Positions 8,287-19,094 of a DNA stretch of 38,245 nt are shown one piece after another. The stretch comes from an uncultured Erwinia sp. (GTDB taxonomy: Bacteria; Pseudomonadota; Gammaproteobacteria; Enterobacterales; Enterobacteriaceae), in assembly GCA_913775305.1 (NCBI GenBank), contig CAJYIY010000022.1, positions 1 through 38,245 on the forward strand, read 5' to 3'. The notes beneath the pieces were generated by a model. It was given only the letters and a program-made list of their open reading frames with translations, was not told the DNA's origin and did no database searches. Numbering within the stretch: position 1 is the stretch's first letter; each line of letters starts with the position of its first letter. A program made the position numbers and the translations under genes.

Positions 8287-9402
8287 ATGAAAATCAGTAA
8301 AGGTAGTGCGTTTCTGGCGGGCTGCGTAGCTCTGGCAATGAGCCACGCTGCGGTAGCAAAAGACATCAAAGTGGCTATCGTGGGTGCGATGTCCGGTCCG
8401 GTGGCGCAGTATGGCGACATGGAGTTTACCGGTGCCAAACAGGCGATCGCAGACATCAATGCCAAAGGCGGTGTGAACGGGAATAAACTGGTCGGCGTCG
8501 AGTATGATGATGCCTGCGACCCAAAACAGGCCGTTGCGGTAGCCAACAAAGTGATCAACGACGGTATCCGTTACGTTATCGGCCACCTGTGCTCGTCCTC
8601 TACCCAGCCCGCTTCTGATATCTATGAAGATGAAGGCGTGCTGATGATCACCCCAGCTGCTACCGCGCCGGAGCTGACCAGCCGCGGTTACAAACTGGTG
8701 ATGCGCACTACCGGTCTGGATTCGGATCAGGGTCCAACCGCCGCGAAATATATCCTCAACGAAATCAAACCGCAGCGTATCGCCGTGATTCACGATAAGC
8801 AGCAGTACGGTGAAGGCCTGGCGCGTTCCGTTCAGGACAGCCTGAAAAAATCCGGTGGCAATGTCGTGATGTTTGAAGGCGTGACCGCTGGTGATAAAGA
8901 CTTCTCTACGCTGGTAGCCCGACTGAAGAAAGAGAACATCGACTTTGTTTACTTCGGCGGTTACTACCCGGAAATGGGCCAGATCCTGCGCCAGGCGCGT
9001 GCGGCAGGTCTGAAAACTCAGTTTATGGGGCCGGAAGGGGTAGGCAACTCCTCACTGTCTAATATTGCCGGTGCGGCATCAGAAGGCATGCTGGTTACCT
9101 TGCCTAAACGTTACGACCAGGTAGCGGCTAACCAGCCCATCGTTGATGCGCTGAAAGCCAAAAAACTGGATCCAACCGGTCCGTTCGTCTGGACAACCTA
9201 TGCTGCGCTACAGTCACTGAGCACGGGTATGGAGCGCAGCAAAAGCGAAGAGCCAGAAGAGATCGTGAAGAACCTGAAAGGCGGCGCGGCAGTGCCAACC
9301 GTGATGGGCGATCTTAGCTGGGACGAGAAAGGCGATTTGAAAGGCTTCGAATTCGGCGTTTTCAAATGGCATGCTGATGGCTCTTCCACGGCGGTTAAGT
9401 AA
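8287..9402 (+). CDS. livK: Leucine-specific periplasmic binding protein LivK
   Basis: 371 residues. The signal peptide ends near residue 24 (SHAAVA, then [14 protein letters not shown]). The body is a type I periplasmic binding fold with the characteristic [35 protein letters not shown] and [16 protein letters not shown] segments. It delivers leucine and related amino acids to LivHMGF. The start at 8287 is preceded by GGGGA at 8275-8279; an upstream in-frame ATG (8242) would bury the signal peptide and is rejected. E. coli has two such proteins, LivJ and LivK. Only this one is present here, in the livK position, so it may serve Leu, Ile and Val. Confidence 0.95.
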   Translation: MKISKGSAFLAGCVALAMSHAAVAKDIKVAIVGAMSGPVAQYGDMEFTGAKQAIADINAKGGVNGNKLVGVEYDDACDPKQAVAVANKVINDGIRYVIGHLCSSSTQPASDIYEDEGVLMITPAATAPELTSRGYKLVMRTTGLDSDQGPTAAKYILNEIKPQRIAVIHDKQQYGEGLARSVQDSLKKSGGNVVMFEGVTAGDKDFSTLVARLKKENIDFVYFGGYYPEMGQILRQARAAGLKTQFMGPEGVGNSSLSNIAGAASEGMLVTLPKRYDQVAANQPIVDALKAKKLDPTGPFVWTTYAALQSLSTGMERSKSEEPEEIVKNLKGGAAVPTVMGDLSWDEKGDLKGFEFGVFKWHADGSSTAVK

Positions 9403-9537
9403 ATCTGTCTGCGGGCCTGGCGCGCCAGGCCCCTGCGGTAAGATGAGCATTCCCCGTAGGGGTCGGGCCAGCCCGGCCCTTTGTTGTATCCATCCTTCTG
9501 CCCTGCCTGCGCAGAGGGAATCGTAAGGTATTCAGGT
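9403..9537 (+). promoter_or_regulatory. livK-livH spacer with two GC-rich hairpins
   Basis: A perfect 20-base palindrome (arms GGGCCTGGCG/CGCCAGGCCC, 9413-9432) stands 10 bases after livK. A second GC-rich hairpin region follows at about 9450-9480 and ends in CCCTTTGTTG. Neither has a long T-run. Together they fit partial termination or mRNA stabilisation, which would let the binding protein be made in excess over the membrane subunits. Confidence 0.55.
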
Positions 9538-10464
9538 ATGTCCGAGCAGTTTCTCTATTTCCTGCAGCAAATGTTCAACGGTGTGACGTTGGGCAGCACC
9601 TATGCGCTGATCGCCATTGGGTACACCATGGTGTATGGCATCATCGGCATGATTAACTTTGCCCATGGCGAAGTTTATATGATCGGCAGCTACGTCTCGT
9701 TTATTGTCATCGCCGCGCTGATGATGATGGGGATTGATGCCAGCTGGTTACTGATTGGCTGCGGCTTTGTGGTGGCAATCGTGATTGCCAGCTGCTACGG
9801 CTGGAGCATTGAGCGCGTAGCCTACAAGCCGGTACGATCTTCTAAGCGCCTGATCGCCCTGATCTCGGCGATCGGGATGTCAATCTTCCTGCAAAACTAC
9901 GTCAGCCTGACCCAGGGCTCACGCGACCTCGCGCTGCCAAGTCTGGTGACCGGGCAGTGGACGCTGGGCGAAAGCAATGGCTTTGCCGCCACGATTTCCA
10001 CCATGCAGATTGTTATCTGGGCGGTGACTTTCCTCGCCATGCTGGCGCTGACGCTGTTTATTCGCTACTCGCGCATGGGCCGCGCCTGCCGGGCCTGTGC
10101 TGAAGATCTGAAGATGGCCAGCCTGCTGGGCATCAATACCGACCGCGTCATCTCGTTGACCTTTGTGATTGGCGCGGCGATGGCGGCAGTGGCGGGCGTA
10201 CTGCTGGGTCAGTTCTACGGCGTGATTAATCCCTATATTGGCTTTATGGCCGGGATGAAGGCCTTCACCGCCGCGGTACTGGGCGGTATCGGCAGTATTC
10301 CAGGGGCGATGCTGGGTGGGCTGATCCTCGGCATTGCCGAGGCGCTGACTTCAGCCTATCTGAGTACGGAGTATAAAGATGTGGTGTCATTTGCGCTGCT
10401 GATCGTGGTGCTGCTGGTGATGCCAACCGGTATTCTGGGCCGTCCGGAGGTTGAGAAAGTATGA
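9538..10464 (+). CDS. livH: Branched-chain amino-acid ABC permease LivH
   Basis: 308 residues, identical in length to E. coli LivH. Inner-membrane permease with about eight hydrophobic helices. The family opening is [34 protein letters not shown], and the ATPase-coupling loop is near [21 protein letters not shown]. The start at 9538 ([11 protein letters not shown]) matches the family; a longer reading from 9481 adds 19 unrelated residues. It overlaps livM by 4 bases. Confidence 0.97.
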   Translation: MSEQFLYFLQQMFNGVTLGSTYALIAIGYTMVYGIIGMINFAHGEVYMIGSYVSFIVIAALMMMGIDASWLLIGCGFVVAIVIASCYGWSIERVAYKPVRSSKRLIALISAIGMSIFLQNYVSLTQGSRDLALPSLVTGQWTLGESNGFAATISTMQIVIWAVTFLAMLALTLFIRYSRMGRACRACAEDLKMASLLGINTDRVISLTFVIGAAMAAVAGVLLGQFYGVINPYIGFMAGMKAFTAAVLGGIGSIPGAMLGGLILGIAEALTSAYLSTEYKDVVSFALLIVVLLVMPTGILGRPEVEKV

Positions 10465-11735
10465 AAAGGCTTAACCTGCTGAATGCGCTCGTCTCCTCCC
10501 TGATGCTGCTGGTGCTGGCCGCATTCTTTATGGGTCTGCGGCTTAATCTCGACGGCACGCATCTGGTGGTCAACAACGCCGGAGACGTGCGCTGGAACTG
10601 GATCGCCGTCGGCTGTGGCGTGGTGTTTATCTTCCAGATGCTGCGCCCGCTGGTGCAAAGCGGCCTGAAAAAAGTGTCCGGCCCTTCGCTGGTACTGCCC
10701 GGTATTGACGGCTCAACGCCAAAGCAGAAGCTGTTGCTGCTGGCACTGATTGTTGCAGCGGCGGTCTGGCCGTTTATCGTATCTCGCGGGACGGTGGATA
10801 TCGCCACGCTGACGCTGATCTACGTGATGCTCGGGCTGGGACTGAATGTGGTGGTCGGGCTTTCCGGTCTGCTGGTGCTGGGCTACGGCGGCTTTTACGC
10901 CATCGGTGCCTACACCTTTGCCTTGCTGAATCACTATTACGGCCTGAGTTTCTGGCAGTCGTTGCCGCTGGCGGGTATGGTCGCTGCCGGATTTGGCCTG
11001 CTGCTGGGCTTCCCGGTGCTGCGCCTGCGTGGTGACTATCTGGCGATTGTTACGCTTGGCTTCGGCGAGATCGTGCGTATTCTGCTGCTGAATAATACCG
11101 AACTGACCGGCGGCCCGAACGGCATCAGCCAGATCCCGAAACCAACCTTCTTCGGTCTGGAGTTCAACCGCAGCGTGCGCGACGGCGGCTGGGATACCTT
11201 CCATCACTTCTTCGGCCTGAAATACGACCCGAGTGACCGTATTATTTTCCTGTATATGGTAGCGCTGCTGCTGGTGGTGATAACCCTGTTCGTGATCAAC
11301 CGCCTGCTGCGTATGCCGCTGGGCCGCGCGTGGGAAGCGCTGCGCGAAGACGAAATTGCCTGCCGTTCGCTGGGCCTGAGCCCGACGCGCATCAAGCTGA
11401 CCGCGTTTACCATCAGCGCCGCGTTTGCCGGTTTCGCCGGCTGCCTGTTTGCTGCACGGCAGGGCTTTGTCAGCCCGGAATCCTTCACCTTTGCCGAATC
11501 TGCTTTTGTACTGGCGATCGTGGTACTGGGCGGAATGGGTTCGCAGTTTGCGGTCATTCTCGCGGCGATACTGCTGGTGGTTTCCCGTGAACTGATGCGT
11601 GACCTGAACGAGTACAGCATGCTGGTACTGGGTGGATTGATGGTATTGATGATGATCTGGCGTCCGCAGGGGCTGCTGCCGATGAAGCGTCCGCACCTGA
11701 AGTTGAAAAATGCGGAAAAAGGAGAGCAGGCATGA
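10461..11735 (+). CDS. livM: Branched-chain amino-acid ABC permease LivM
   Basis: 424 residues, second permease of the Liv importer. It has the extra N-terminal region typical of enterobacterial LivM (two helices before about residue 100). The core motifs [24 protein letters not shown] and [19 protein letters not shown] follow. ATG overlaps the livH stop (ATGA) and its own stop overlaps livG by 4 bases. Confidence 0.97.
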   Translation: MKRLNLLNALVSSLMLLVLAAFFMGLRLNLDGTHLVVNNAGDVRWNWIAVGCGVVFIFQMLRPLVQSGLKKVSGPSLVLPGIDGSTPKQKLLLLALIVAAAVWPFIVSRGTVDIATLTLIYVMLGLGLNVVVGLSGLLVLGYGGFYAIGAYTFALLNHYYGLSFWQSLPLAGMVAAGFGLLLGFPVLRLRGDYLAIVTLGFGEIVRILLLNNTELTGGPNGISQIPKPTFFGLEFNRSVRDGGWDTFHHFFGLKYDPSDRIIFLYMVALLLVVITLFVINRLLRMPLGRAWEALREDEIACRSLGLSPTRIKLTAFTISAAFAGFAGCLFAARQGFVSPESFTFAESAFVLAIVVLGGMGSQFAVILAAILLVVSRELMRDLNEYSMLVLGGLMVLMMIWRPQGLLPMKRPHLKLKNAEKGEQA

Positions 11736-12499
11736 GCCAGCCTTTGTTAACAGTCAATGGCCTGATGATGCGCTTTGGCGGCCTGCTGGCGGTCAACAAC
11801 GTTGAACTGGAACTGCGCCAGCAGGAGATCGTCTCGCTTATCGGCCCGAACGGGGCGGGCAAAACCACGGTGTTCAACTGCCTGACCGGTTTCTATAAGC
11901 CAACCAGCGGCTCGATTATGCTGGGTGATAAGCAGCTGGCGGGAATGCCCGGCCAGCAGATTGCACGTATGGGCGTGGTGCGTACCTTTCAGCACGTGCG
12001 GCTGTTCCGCGAAATGACGGTGATTGAAAACCTGCTGGTGGCACAGCATCAGCATCTGAAAAGCGGCGTCTTTTCCGGTCTGTTGAAAACGCCTGCCTTC
12101 CGTCGTGCGGAGAGCGACGCGCTGGATCGCGCCGCCACCTGGCTGAAGCGCGTCGGTCTGCTGGAGCTGGCTAACCGTCAGGCGGGTAACCTCGCCTACG
12201 GCCAGCAGCGCCGTCTGGAAATCGCCCGCTGTATGGTGACGCGCCCGGAAATTCTGATGCTGGATGAACCGGCGGCAGGGCTTAACCCGAGAGAAACTCA
12301 CGAGCTGGATGAGCTGATCGCAGAACTGCGCGGCGAACATCGGGTCTCGGTACTGTTGATTGAACACGATATGAAACTGGTAATGGGTATTTCTGACCGC
12401 ATTTACGTGGTGAACCAGGGCACGCCGTTGGCAAACGGCACGCCGGACGAAATCCGCAACAATCCGGATGTGATCCGTGCTTACCTCGGGGAGGCATAA
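11732..12499 (+). CDS. livG: Branched-chain amino-acid ABC ATPase LivG
   Basis: 255-residue cytoplasmic ATPase. Walker [10 protein letters not shown] is near residue 37. The signature is degenerate ([15 protein letters not shown]), as is usual for LivG. Walker B is [13 protein letters not shown] and the switch His is in [10 protein letters not shown]. With LivF it forms the heterodimeric motor of the importer. Confidence 0.97.
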   Translation: MSQPLLTVNGLMMRFGGLLAVNNVELELRQQEIVSLIGPNGAGKTTVFNCLTGFYKPTSGSIMLGDKQLAGMPGQQIARMGVVRTFQHVRLFREMTVIENLLVAQHQHLKSGVFSGLLKTPAFRRAESDALDRAATWLKRVGLLELANRQAGNLAYGQQRRLEIARCMVTRPEILMLDEPAAGLNPRETHELDELIAELRGEHRVSVLLIEHDMKLVMGISDRIYVVNQGTPLANGTPDEIRNNPDVIRAYLGEA

Positions 12500-12500
12500 G

Positions 12501-13214
12501 ATGACTCAACCCATGCTCTCTCTGAATAATATCAGTGCGCACTATGGAAAAATTCAGGCTCTGCACAACGTCAGCCTGCATATCAATCAGGGGGAGATTG
12601 TGACTCTGATTGGTGCCAACGGTGCGGGTAAAACCACCATTCTTGGCACCCTGTGCGGTGACCCCCGCGCCACGCAGGGCACCATCGTCTTCGACGGTAA
12701 AGATATTACCGACTGGCAGACCGCACGCATTATGCGTGAGGCTATCGCCATCGTTCCGGAAGGCCGGCGGGTATTTTCCCGCATGACGGTGGAAGAGAAC
12801 CTGGCGATGGGCGGTTTCTTTGCCGAGCGTCAGCAGTATCAGCAGCGTATTCAGCGCGTGTACGAGCTGTTCCCGCGTCTGTGGGAACGCCGTATTCAGC
12901 GTGCCGGTACGATGTCCGGCGGCGAGCAGCAGATGCTGGCGATTGGCCGTGCGTTGATGAGCCAGCCGCGCCTGCTGCTGCTTGATGAACCCTCGCTGGG
13001 TCTGGCACCGATTATCATCCAGCAGATTTTCGACACCATTGAGCAGTTGCGTAAAGAGGGAATGACGATTTTCCTCGTTGAGCAGAATGCTAATCAGGCG
13101 CTCAAGCTGGCGGATCGCGGCTACGTGCTCGAAAACGGTCATGTTGTGCTCGAAGACACGGGTGATGCGCTGCTGGCCAATGAGGCGGTCAGAAGCGCCT
13201 ACCTCGGCGGATAA
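12501..13214 (+). CDS. livF: Branched-chain amino-acid ABC ATPase LivF
   Basis: 237 residues, second ATPase of the Liv importer. Walker A is GANGAGKTT, the signature MSGGEQQMLAIGRALM, and Walker B LLLLDEPSLGLAP. The start at 12501 (MTQPMLSLNNI) was chosen over an in-frame ATG at 12477, which lies inside livG and adds 8 unrelated residues. It begins one base after the livG stop. A terminator follows closely, ending the liv operon. Confidence 0.96.
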   Translation: MTQPMLSLNNISAHYGKIQALHNVSLHINQGEIVTLIGANGAGKTTILGTLCGDPRATQGTIVFDGKDITDWQTARIMREAIAIVPEGRRVFSRMTVEENLAMGGFFAERQQYQQRIQRVYELFPRLWERRIQRAGTMSGGEQQMLAIGRALMSQPRLLLLDEPSLGLAPIIIQQIFDTIEQLRKEGMTIFLVEQNANQALKLADRGYVLENGHVVLEDTGDALLANEAVRSAYLGG

Positions 13215-13220
13215 TGATTC

Positions 13221-13246
13221 AGGGCAGCCCTTGCGGCTGCCCTTAT
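13221..13246 (+). terminator. Terminator at end of liv operon
   Basis: 9-base arms AGGGCAGCC/GGCTGCCCT around a 5-base loop, followed by TATT. It lies 6 bases after the livF stop. The T-run is short, so termination may be moderate. Confidence 0.75.
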
Positions 13247-13365
13247 TGGTGTCGAACGTGCGGTTAACTGTGCGTTAAATCTGTGATCGTCTTCTCTTTG
13301 TTCATTTTCAAGTTGTTACGGCCCTCTCAATTCTGCCGTCACGTTTCGAAATTCCCACCATTCGC

Positions 13366-13409
13366 CTGTAACATTTCCGTCACATCACTATTATTAATCT
13401 GTCATCCAG
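13366..13409 (+). promoter_or_regulatory. PhoB (Pho box) array upstream of ugpB
   Basis: Four half-sites recur every 11 bases in the same orientation: CTGTAAC (13366), CCGTCAC (13377), CTATTAT (13388) and CTGTCAT (13399). This matches the known Pho box layout (CTGTCAT repeats with 11-bp period) for two PhoB dimers. A possible -10 (CATGTT, 13416-13421) lies just downstream, where the -35 would be replaced by PhoB. Phosphate-starvation control of ugp is established in E. coli. Confidence 0.75.
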
Positions 13410-13482
13410 GCGTGGCATGTTACTTGCCGACTCACACAGTGCGCGAATACGCGCATCATTAACACGGGCACAGGAAACCGAT

Positions 13483-14799
13483 ATGTCATCTACCGCACTC
13501 CGCCGTACCGCTCTCAGCATGTTATTGGGACTGACCTTCAGCGGCAGCGCGCTGGCCGCTACCGAAATTCCGTTCTGGCACTCGATGGAAGGCGAGCTGG
13601 GCGTGGAGGTTGACTCACTGGCGAAGCGTTTTAACGAGTCCCATCCCGATTATAAAATCGTGCCGACCTACAAAGGTAATTACGAACAGAGCCTGGCGGC
13701 GGGGATTGCTGCCGTGCGCACCGGAAAAGCCCCCGCGATTCTGCAGGTTTATGAAGTGGGTACGGCGACAATGATGGCCTCTAAAGCTATCGTCCCGGTT
13801 AATGACGTATTCAAAAAAGCCGGTATCACGATGGACGCCAGTCAGTTCGTGCCCGCCGTTGCCGGTTACTACAGCGACTCAAAAGGTGAGCTGATCTCCC
13901 AGCCGTTTAACAGCTCAACGCCGGTGCTGTACTACAATAAAGACGCCTTTAAAAAAGCCGGTCTCAACCCGGATCAGCCGCCCAAAACCTGGCAGGAGCT
14001 GGCGAAGGATACCGACGCGCTGCGCAAGGCCGGCATGTCATGCGGTTACGCCAGCGGCTGGCAGGGATGGATCCAGATTGAAAACTTCAGCGCCTGGCAT
14101 GGCTTGCCGGTGGCCACCCGCAACAACGGCTTCGACGGTACTGATGCGGTGCTGGAATTCAACAAGCCGGTGCAGGTACGCCACATCCAGCTGCTGGAAG
14201 ATCTGAATAAGAAGGGGGATTTCACCTACTTTGGCCGCAAGGATGAATCGACCTCCAAGTTCTATAACGGCGACTGCGCCATCACCACTGCTTCTTCCGG
14301 TTCGCTGGCCGATATTCGCAAATATGCCCGGTTTAACTTCGGCGTGGGCATGATGCCGTACGATGAAACCGTCCCGAACGCGCCACAGAACGCCATTATC
14401 GGCGGTGCCAGCCTGTGGGTGATGAAAGGGAAAGACGATGCCACTTATAAAGGCGTCGCCGAGTTTATGCAGTTCCTGGCTAAGCCAGAAATCGCTGCGG
14501 AATGGCACCAGAAAACCGGTTATCTGCCGATCACCACGGCGGCTTACGAGCTGACCAAACAGCAGGGTTTCTATGACAAGAATCCGGGCGCGGATATCGC
14601 AACCCGCCAGATGCTGAACAAAGACCCGCTGCCGTTCACCAAAGGCATGCGCCTGGGCAACATGCCGCAGATCCGTACCATCGTGGATGAAGAGCTGGAA
14701 GGCGTCTGGACCGGTAAGCAGACTCCTCAGGCGGCCCTGGATAAGGCCGTGAAGCGGGGTAACGAACTGCTGCGTCGTTTCGAACAGCAGACGAAGTAA
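13483..14799 (+). CDS. ugpB: Glycerol-3-phosphate periplasmic binding protein UgpB
   Basis: 438 residues, equal to E. coli UgpB. The signal peptide ends at about residue 23 (GSALA, then [15 protein letters not shown]). It is a type II solute-binding fold that captures sn-glycerol-3-phosphate and glycerophosphodiesters for UgpAEC. The start at 13483 gives a proper signal peptide; the longer reading from 13417 runs through the PhoB promoter region and is rejected. The gene is first in the ugp operon. Confidence 0.96.
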   Translation: MSSTALRRTALSMLLGLTFSGSALAATEIPFWHSMEGELGVEVDSLAKRFNESHPDYKIVPTYKGNYEQSLAAGIAAVRTGKAPAILQVYEVGTATMMASKAIVPVNDVFKKAGITMDASQFVPAVAGYYSDSKGELISQPFNSSTPVLYYNKDAFKKAGLNPDQPPKTWQELAKDTDALRKAGMSCGYASGWQGWIQIENFSAWHGLPVATRNNGFDGTDAVLEFNKPVQVRHIQLLEDLNKKGDFTYFGRKDESTSKFYNGDCAITTASSGSLADIRKYARFNFGVGMMPYDETVPNAPQNAIIGGASLWVMKGKDDATYKGVAEFMQFLAKPEIAAEWHQKTGYLPITTAAYELTKQQGFYDKNPGADIATRQMLNKDPLPFTKGMRLGNMPQIRTIVDEELEGVWTGKQTPQAALDKAVKRGNELLRRFEQQTK

Positions 14800-14858
14800 C
14801 CGCTGCAGGTGCAACTCGCCGTTCGCCTGCGGGTCGGACGGCGTTTTGCCAGCACGGA

Positions 14859-14897
14859 CGCCTTACCGATTGCTCCCGCCGGGCGATCGGTAAGGCG
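14859..14897 (+). repeat. Long hairpin between ugpB and ugpA
   Basis: Perfect 12-base inverted repeat (CGCCTTACCGAT at 14859-14870, ATCGGTAAGGCG at 14886-14897) with a 15-base GC-rich loop and no T-run. It lies in the 138-base ugpB-ugpA spacer. It could stabilise the upstream ugpB message or attenuate downstream expression, giving more binding protein than permease. Confidence 0.7.
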
Positions 14898-14937
14898 CCC
14901 GTTAATACCGACCCCGTTCCGCACGAGATAACCGACT

Positions 14938-15825
14938 ATGGCTCAGCCCCGTCCCGTCTTTCGCAATCGTTTCTTGCCCTATCTGCTGCTGCTGCCACAG
15001 CTGGTGATTACCGCGATTTTCTTTATCTGGCCAGCCGGTGAAGCGCTCTGGTACTCACTGCAAAGCATCGATCCGTTTGGGATATCCAGCACCTTTGTTG
15101 GCATGGAGAACTTCAGGCGGCTGTTCAGCGATGGCCTGTACTTAGAGTCATTCTGGACGACGATTAAATTCAGCGGGCTGGTGACGGTATTCGGCATGGG
15201 GCTGTCGCTGCTGCTGGCGGCGCTGGTTGACTATGTTATCCGTCTGAAAAAAACTTATCAGACGCTGCTGCTGCTGCCCTATGCGGTGGCACCGGTGGTG
15301 GCGGCAGTGCTGTGGATGTTTCTGTTTAACCCCGGACTGGGGCTGTTCAGCCACCTGCTGAATCTGTGGGGCTACAACTGGAACTACGCGCAGAACAGCG
15401 GTCAGGCGATGTTCCTGATCGTGCTGGCCTCCATCTGGCAGCAGATGAGCTACAACTTTCTGTTTTTCTTCGCGGCATTGCAGTCGATCCCGAAATCACT
15501 GGTTGAGGCGGCAGCGATTGATGGTGCAGGCCCGGTCAGGCGCTTCTTCTCGCTGTCGCTGCCGCTGATTACGCCAGTGAGCTTTTTCCTGCTGGTGGTG
15601 AATCTGGTCTATGCCTTCTTCGATACCTTCCCGGTGATTGACGCGGCAACCGGCGGTGGCCCGGTACAGGCCACTACTACGCTGATTTATAAAATTTACC
15701 GTGAAGGATTTGCCGGGCTGGATCTCTCTTCCTCTGCCGCGCAGTCGGTGGTGCTGATGCTGCTGGTGATCATGCTGACGGTGATTCAGTTCCGCTTTGT
15801 TGAGCGTAAGGTGCGTTACCAATGA
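14938..15825 (+). CDS. ugpA: Glycerol-3-phosphate ABC permease UgpA
   Basis: 295-residue inner-membrane permease of the sugar-type ABC family with six hydrophobic helices. The EAA coupling loop is [23 protein letters not shown] near residues 190-210. It pairs with UgpE. ATG at 14938 opens the second part of the operon after the hairpin. It overlaps ugpE by 4 bases. Confidence 0.97.
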   Translation: MAQPRPVFRNRFLPYLLLLPQLVITAIFFIWPAGEALWYSLQSIDPFGISSTFVGMENFRRLFSDGLYLESFWTTIKFSGLVTVFGMGLSLLLAALVDYVIRLKKTYQTLLLLPYAVAPVVAAVLWMFLFNPGLGLFSHLLNLWGYNWNYAQNSGQAMFLIVLASIWQQMSYNFLFFFAALQSIPKSLVEAAAIDGAGPVRRFFSLSLPLITPVSFFLLVVNLVYAFFDTFPVIDAATGGGPVQATTTLIYKIYREGFAGLDLSSSAAQSVVLMLLVIMLTVIQFRFVERKVRYQ

Positions 15826-16667
15826 TAGAAAATCGTCGCGGGCTGGATATCTTCAGTCATACTCTGCTGATCCTCGGTATTCTGACCATCCTCTTCCCGC
15901 TGTATGTGGCTTTTGTGGCCGCCACGCTGGATAACACCGCCGTGTATCAGGTGCCGATGACGCTCATCCCCGGTTCCCACCTGTGGGAGAACGTCAGCAA
16001 TATCTGGGTGCGCGGGGTGAACGGCAGCGGCCCGGCATTCAGCCTGATGCTGATGAACAGCCTGTTTATGGCACTGGCGATCACTCTCGGCAAAATCAGC
16101 GTGTCCATTCTCTCGGCGTTTGCGCTGGTGTGGTTCCGCTTTCCGCTGCGTGGTCTGTTTTTCTGGATGATTTTCATCACCCTGATGCTGCCGGTGGAAG
16201 TCCGTATCTTCCCAACGGTGCAGGTGATTGCCGATCTGAATATGCTCGACAGCTACAGCGGCCTGACGCTGCCGCTGATGGCATCGGCCACCGCTACTTT
16301 CCTGTTCCGTCAGTTCTTTATGTCAATGCCGGATGAACTGATGGAAGCGGCGCGCATCGATGGCGCCAGCCCGATGCGCTTCTTCCGCGACATTGTATTA
16401 CCCCTGTCGAAAACCAATCTGGCGGCATTGTTTGTTATCACGTTTATCTACGGCTGGAATCAGTATCTGTGGCCGCTGCTGATCGTCAACGATGCCTCAA
16501 TGGGGACCGCAGTGGCGGGGATAAAAAGCATGATCTCCACCAGCGGTTCGCCAACGCAGTGGAATGAAGTGATGGCGGCGATGCTGTTAACCCTGATCCC
16601 ACCGATGGTGATCGTCTTAGTGATGCAGCGTGCGTTCGTGCGCGGTCTGGTAGAAAGTGAGAAATAA
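15822..16667 (+). CDS. ugpE: Glycerol-3-phosphate ABC permease UgpE
   Basis: 281-residue permease with six membrane helices. The EAA loop is [30 protein letters not shown]. It forms the translocation path with UgpA and contacts UgpC. It overlaps ugpA (ATGA) and ends 3 bases before ugpC. Confidence 0.97.
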   Translation: MIENRRGLDIFSHTLLILGILTILFPLYVAFVAATLDNTAVYQVPMTLIPGSHLWENVSNIWVRGVNGSGPAFSLMLMNSLFMALAITLGKISVSILSAFALVWFRFPLRGLFFWMIFITLMLPVEVRIFPTVQVIADLNMLDSYSGLTLPLMASATATFLFRQFFMSMPDELMEAARIDGASPMRFFRDIVLPLSKTNLAALFVITFIYGWNQYLWPLLIVNDASMGTAVAGIKSMISTSGSPTQWNEVMAAMLLTLIPPMVIVLVMQRAFVRGLVESEK

Positions 16668-16670
16668 CTT

Positions 16671-17741
16671 ATGGCTGGTGTAAGACTTCAGGCAGTAACC
16701 AAATCCTACGACGGGAAAAACCAGATCATTCAACCGCTGGACGTCACCGTTCAGGATGGCGAGTTTATGGTGATGGTTGGGCCGTCCGGCTGCGGCAAAT
16801 CTACTCTGCTACGGATGGTTGCCGGATTGGAACGCGTGACCAGCGGCGATATCTACATTGATTCCCGGCGCGTGACCGAGGAAGAACCAAAAGATCGCGG
16901 CATTGCAATGGTGTTCCAGAACTATGCGCTCTATCCGCACATGAGCGTGGAAGAGAATATGGCCTGGGGGCTGAAAATTCGCGGCATGGGCAAAGAGCAG
17001 ATTCGGCAGCGGGTGCTGGAAGCGGCACGCAGCCTGGAGCTGGATGGGCTGCTAAAGCGCCGTCCGCGCGAGCTTTCCGGTGGCCAGCGCCAGCGCGTGG
17101 CGATGGGGCGCGCCATTGTCCGCGAACCGGCGGTATTTCTTTTTGATGAGCCGCTGTCTAACCTTGATGCCCGCCTGCGCGTGCAGATGCGCCTGGAACT
17201 GCAACAGCTGCATCGCCGTCTGCAAACCACCAGCCTGTACGTGACTCACGATCAGGTGGAGGCGATGACCCTGGCCCAGCGGGTGATGGTGATGAATAAA
17301 GGCGTGCTGGAACAGCTGGGCACGCCTGCCGAAATTTACGAGAGACCTGCCACGCGCTTTGTCGCCGGTTTTATTGGCGCCCCGGCGATGAACCTGCTGG
17401 ACGGGCAGTTCAGCGCTGAGGGTTCACGCTTTAGCCTGGATGCGCATTTTGCCTTACCGGTGAGTGCGCCGCAGGCGAACCTTGCCGGGCGGGCGTTGAC
17501 GATGGGCATTCGTCCGGAGCATATTGAGCTGTCTTCTGCCGAAGCCGGAGGTATTCCGCTGGTGGTAGAGACACTGGAAATGCTGGGAGCAGATAACCTT
17601 GCACACGGCAAATGGGGCCAGCACAAGCTGGTGGTGCGCCTGCCGCACTCGCTGCGTCCTGACGCGGGCAGCACCCTGTGGCTGCACCTGCCGCCGCAGT
17701 CGCTGCACTTCTTTGATCACAACGGACAACGTACAGAATGA
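16671..17741 (+). CDS. ugpC: Glycerol-3-phosphate ABC ATPase UgpC
   Basis: 356-residue MalK-type ATPase. Walker [10 protein letters not shown] is near residue 37, the signature [16 protein letters not shown] follows, Walker B is [15 protein letters not shown] and the switch His is in [12 protein letters not shown]-terminal OB-fold regulatory domain (about 240-356) follows. The homodimer energises UgpAE. It overlaps ugpQ by 4 bases. Confidence 0.97.
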   Translation: MAGVRLQAVTKSYDGKNQIIQPLDVTVQDGEFMVMVGPSGCGKSTLLRMVAGLERVTSGDIYIDSRRVTEEEPKDRGIAMVFQNYALYPHMSVEENMAWGLKIRGMGKEQIRQRVLEAARSLELDGLLKRRPRELSGGQRQRVAMGRAIVREPAVFLFDEPLSNLDARLRVQMRLELQQLHRRLQTTSLYVTHDQVEAMTLAQRVMVMNKGVLEQLGTPAEIYERPATRFVAGFIGAPAMNLLDGQFSAEGSRFSLDAHFALPVSAPQANLAGRALTMGIRPEHIELSSAEAGGIPLVVETLEMLGADNLAHGKWGQHKLVVRLPHSLRPDAGSTLWLHLPPQSLHFFDHNGQRTE

Positions 17742-18493
17742 CTTATTGTGCCTGGCCCTACCCGCCGATCGTTGCGCATCGCGGCGGCGGCAAACTGGCC
17801 CCGGAAAACACCCTCGCGGCTATCGATCTGGGTGCCCGCCTGGGCCATCGGATGATCGAATTTGACGCTAAACTGTCGCAGGACGGCGAAATTTTCCTGC
17901 TACATGACGATACCCTCGACCGCACCAGCAACGGCTGGGGCGTGGCCGGACAGCTGCCGTGGGATAAACTCGTACAGCTGGATGCCGGGGGCTGGTTTGG
18001 CAAAACCTTCGACGGTGAACGCCTGCCGCTGCTGGCGCAGGTGGCGGAACGCTGCCGCCAGCACCGGCTGATGGCGAATATCGAAATCAAACCCACCACC
18101 GGCCTTGAGGTCGAAACCGGACGGACAGTGGCGCTGGCCGCGCGCGATCTGTGGCAGGATCAGGTCGCTCCGCTGCTCTCCTCATTCTCTTACGAAGCGC
18201 TGGAGGCGGCGCAGAAAGCGGTGCCGGAGCTGCCGCGCGGTTTACTGCTTGATGAGTGGGATAATCACTGGCGCCAGCTTACCGATGCGCTGGGATGCCT
18301 TTCCATCCACCTGAATCACCGGCTGCTGGATAAACAGCGCACTGCCGAGCTGAAGCAGGCCGGACTGCGCATTCTGGTCTACACGGTCAACGATCCTGAG
18401 CGGGCACGTCAGCTGTTGCAGTGGGGTGTGGATGCGATTTGTACCGACCGCATTGACGTTATCGGGCCGGATTTCGCTGAAAGTGGTCGCTAA
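17738..18493 (+). CDS. ugpQ: Cytoplasmic glycerophosphodiester phosphodiesterase UgpQ
   Basis: 251 residues of the GDPD TIM-barrel family. The catalytic and metal residues are visible in [19 protein letters not shown] (near 8-27), [18 protein letters not shown] and NIEIKPTTG. It hydrolyses glycerophosphodiesters brought in by UgpBAEC to glycerol-3-phosphate plus alcohol. There is no signal peptide, which agrees with the cytoplasmic role. Last gene of the ugp operon; it overlaps ugpC. Confidence 0.96.
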   Translation: MTYCAWPYPPIVAHRGGGKLAPENTLAAIDLGARLGHRMIEFDAKLSQDGEIFLLHDDTLDRTSNGWGVAGQLPWDKLVQLDAGGWFGKTFDGERLPLLAQVAERCRQHRLMANIEIKPTTGLEVETGRTVALAARDLWQDQVAPLLSSFSYEALEAAQKAVPELPRGLLLDEWDNHWRQLTDALGCLSIHLNHRLLDKQRTAELKQAGLRILVYTVNDPERARQLLQWGVDAICTDRIDVIGPDFAESGR

Positions 18494-18584
18494 CGCCCGC
18501 GGCCGCGGACTGGCGTTTGAGAACAGCCTGCGCCAGGTGGGTCCTGATTGAGGGGGCTTTTTTATCCGGTCTGCCATCACCAGT

Positions 18585-18610
18585 AGCCCTGCCGGTTATC
18601 CGGCAGGGCT
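18585..18610. terminator. Hairpin between convergent ugpQ and yhhA
   Basis: Perfect 11-base arms AGCCCTGCCGG/CCGGCAGGGCT with a 4-base loop. It sits between the ends of two convergent genes but lacks a T-run on either strand. A T-tract (about 18558-18563) lies upstream on the plus strand. It probably blocks or ends convergent transcription; the strength is unknown. Confidence 0.6.
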
Positions 18611-18645
18611 AAACGTGGGTGAGACGGGGTGGTATGCCGCTGAAC

Positions 18646-18936
18646 TTAGTTGGACGGCATGGTGTTATTGCTGTGGCCCGGCTGATTGTTTAACGTGCGC
18701 TGTGACGCACTGTCGCGCTGCTCCTGAATTTTACGCTGCAAGTCCTGCTGCTGACGCTGCTGATCCTGCTGAAGCTTCAGGCTCTGCTCAGATTGCCGGG
18801 TCTGCATTTGCTGCTGCATGCGCTGCGTGCTGGGATTATAGCCCGGCTGATTTGGGTTATTGTTGTTGTTTAACATATTTGCCATACCGCTCAGAGGCAG
18901 CAGAGCGGCAAGCATAACTAACACTTTCGTTTTCAT
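18646..18936 (-). CDS. yhhA: YhhA family small exported protein (DUF2756)
   Basis: 96 residues. The N-terminal signal peptide is MKTKVLVMLAALLPLSGMA. The mature part is strikingly polar: an Asn run, then a Gln/Arg/Lys-rich stretch (about 38-75) that should form a charged helix or coiled coil. Length, position beside ggt and composition match E. coli YhhA, whose function is not known. Divergent from ggt across 158 bases. Confidence 0.88.
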   Translation of the reverse strand: MKTKVLVMLAALLPLSGMANMLNNNNNPNQPGYNPSTQRMQQQMQTRQSEQSLKLQQDQQRQQQDLQRKIQEQRDSASQRTLNNQPGHSNNTMPSN

Positions 18937-19094
18937 GGGTGTTACTCCTCCGTGTTACTTACCTGATTTTACGCCAGCTACAGCGTTCTGAGGCCAGGAG
19001 TGCTCCTGATTTCGCACAAAGTTCGCGAACCTGCCGTTTTTGTGCATATTTATCAATGGCAAACATAACGTAAATAAACTTAAAGGATGTAACA

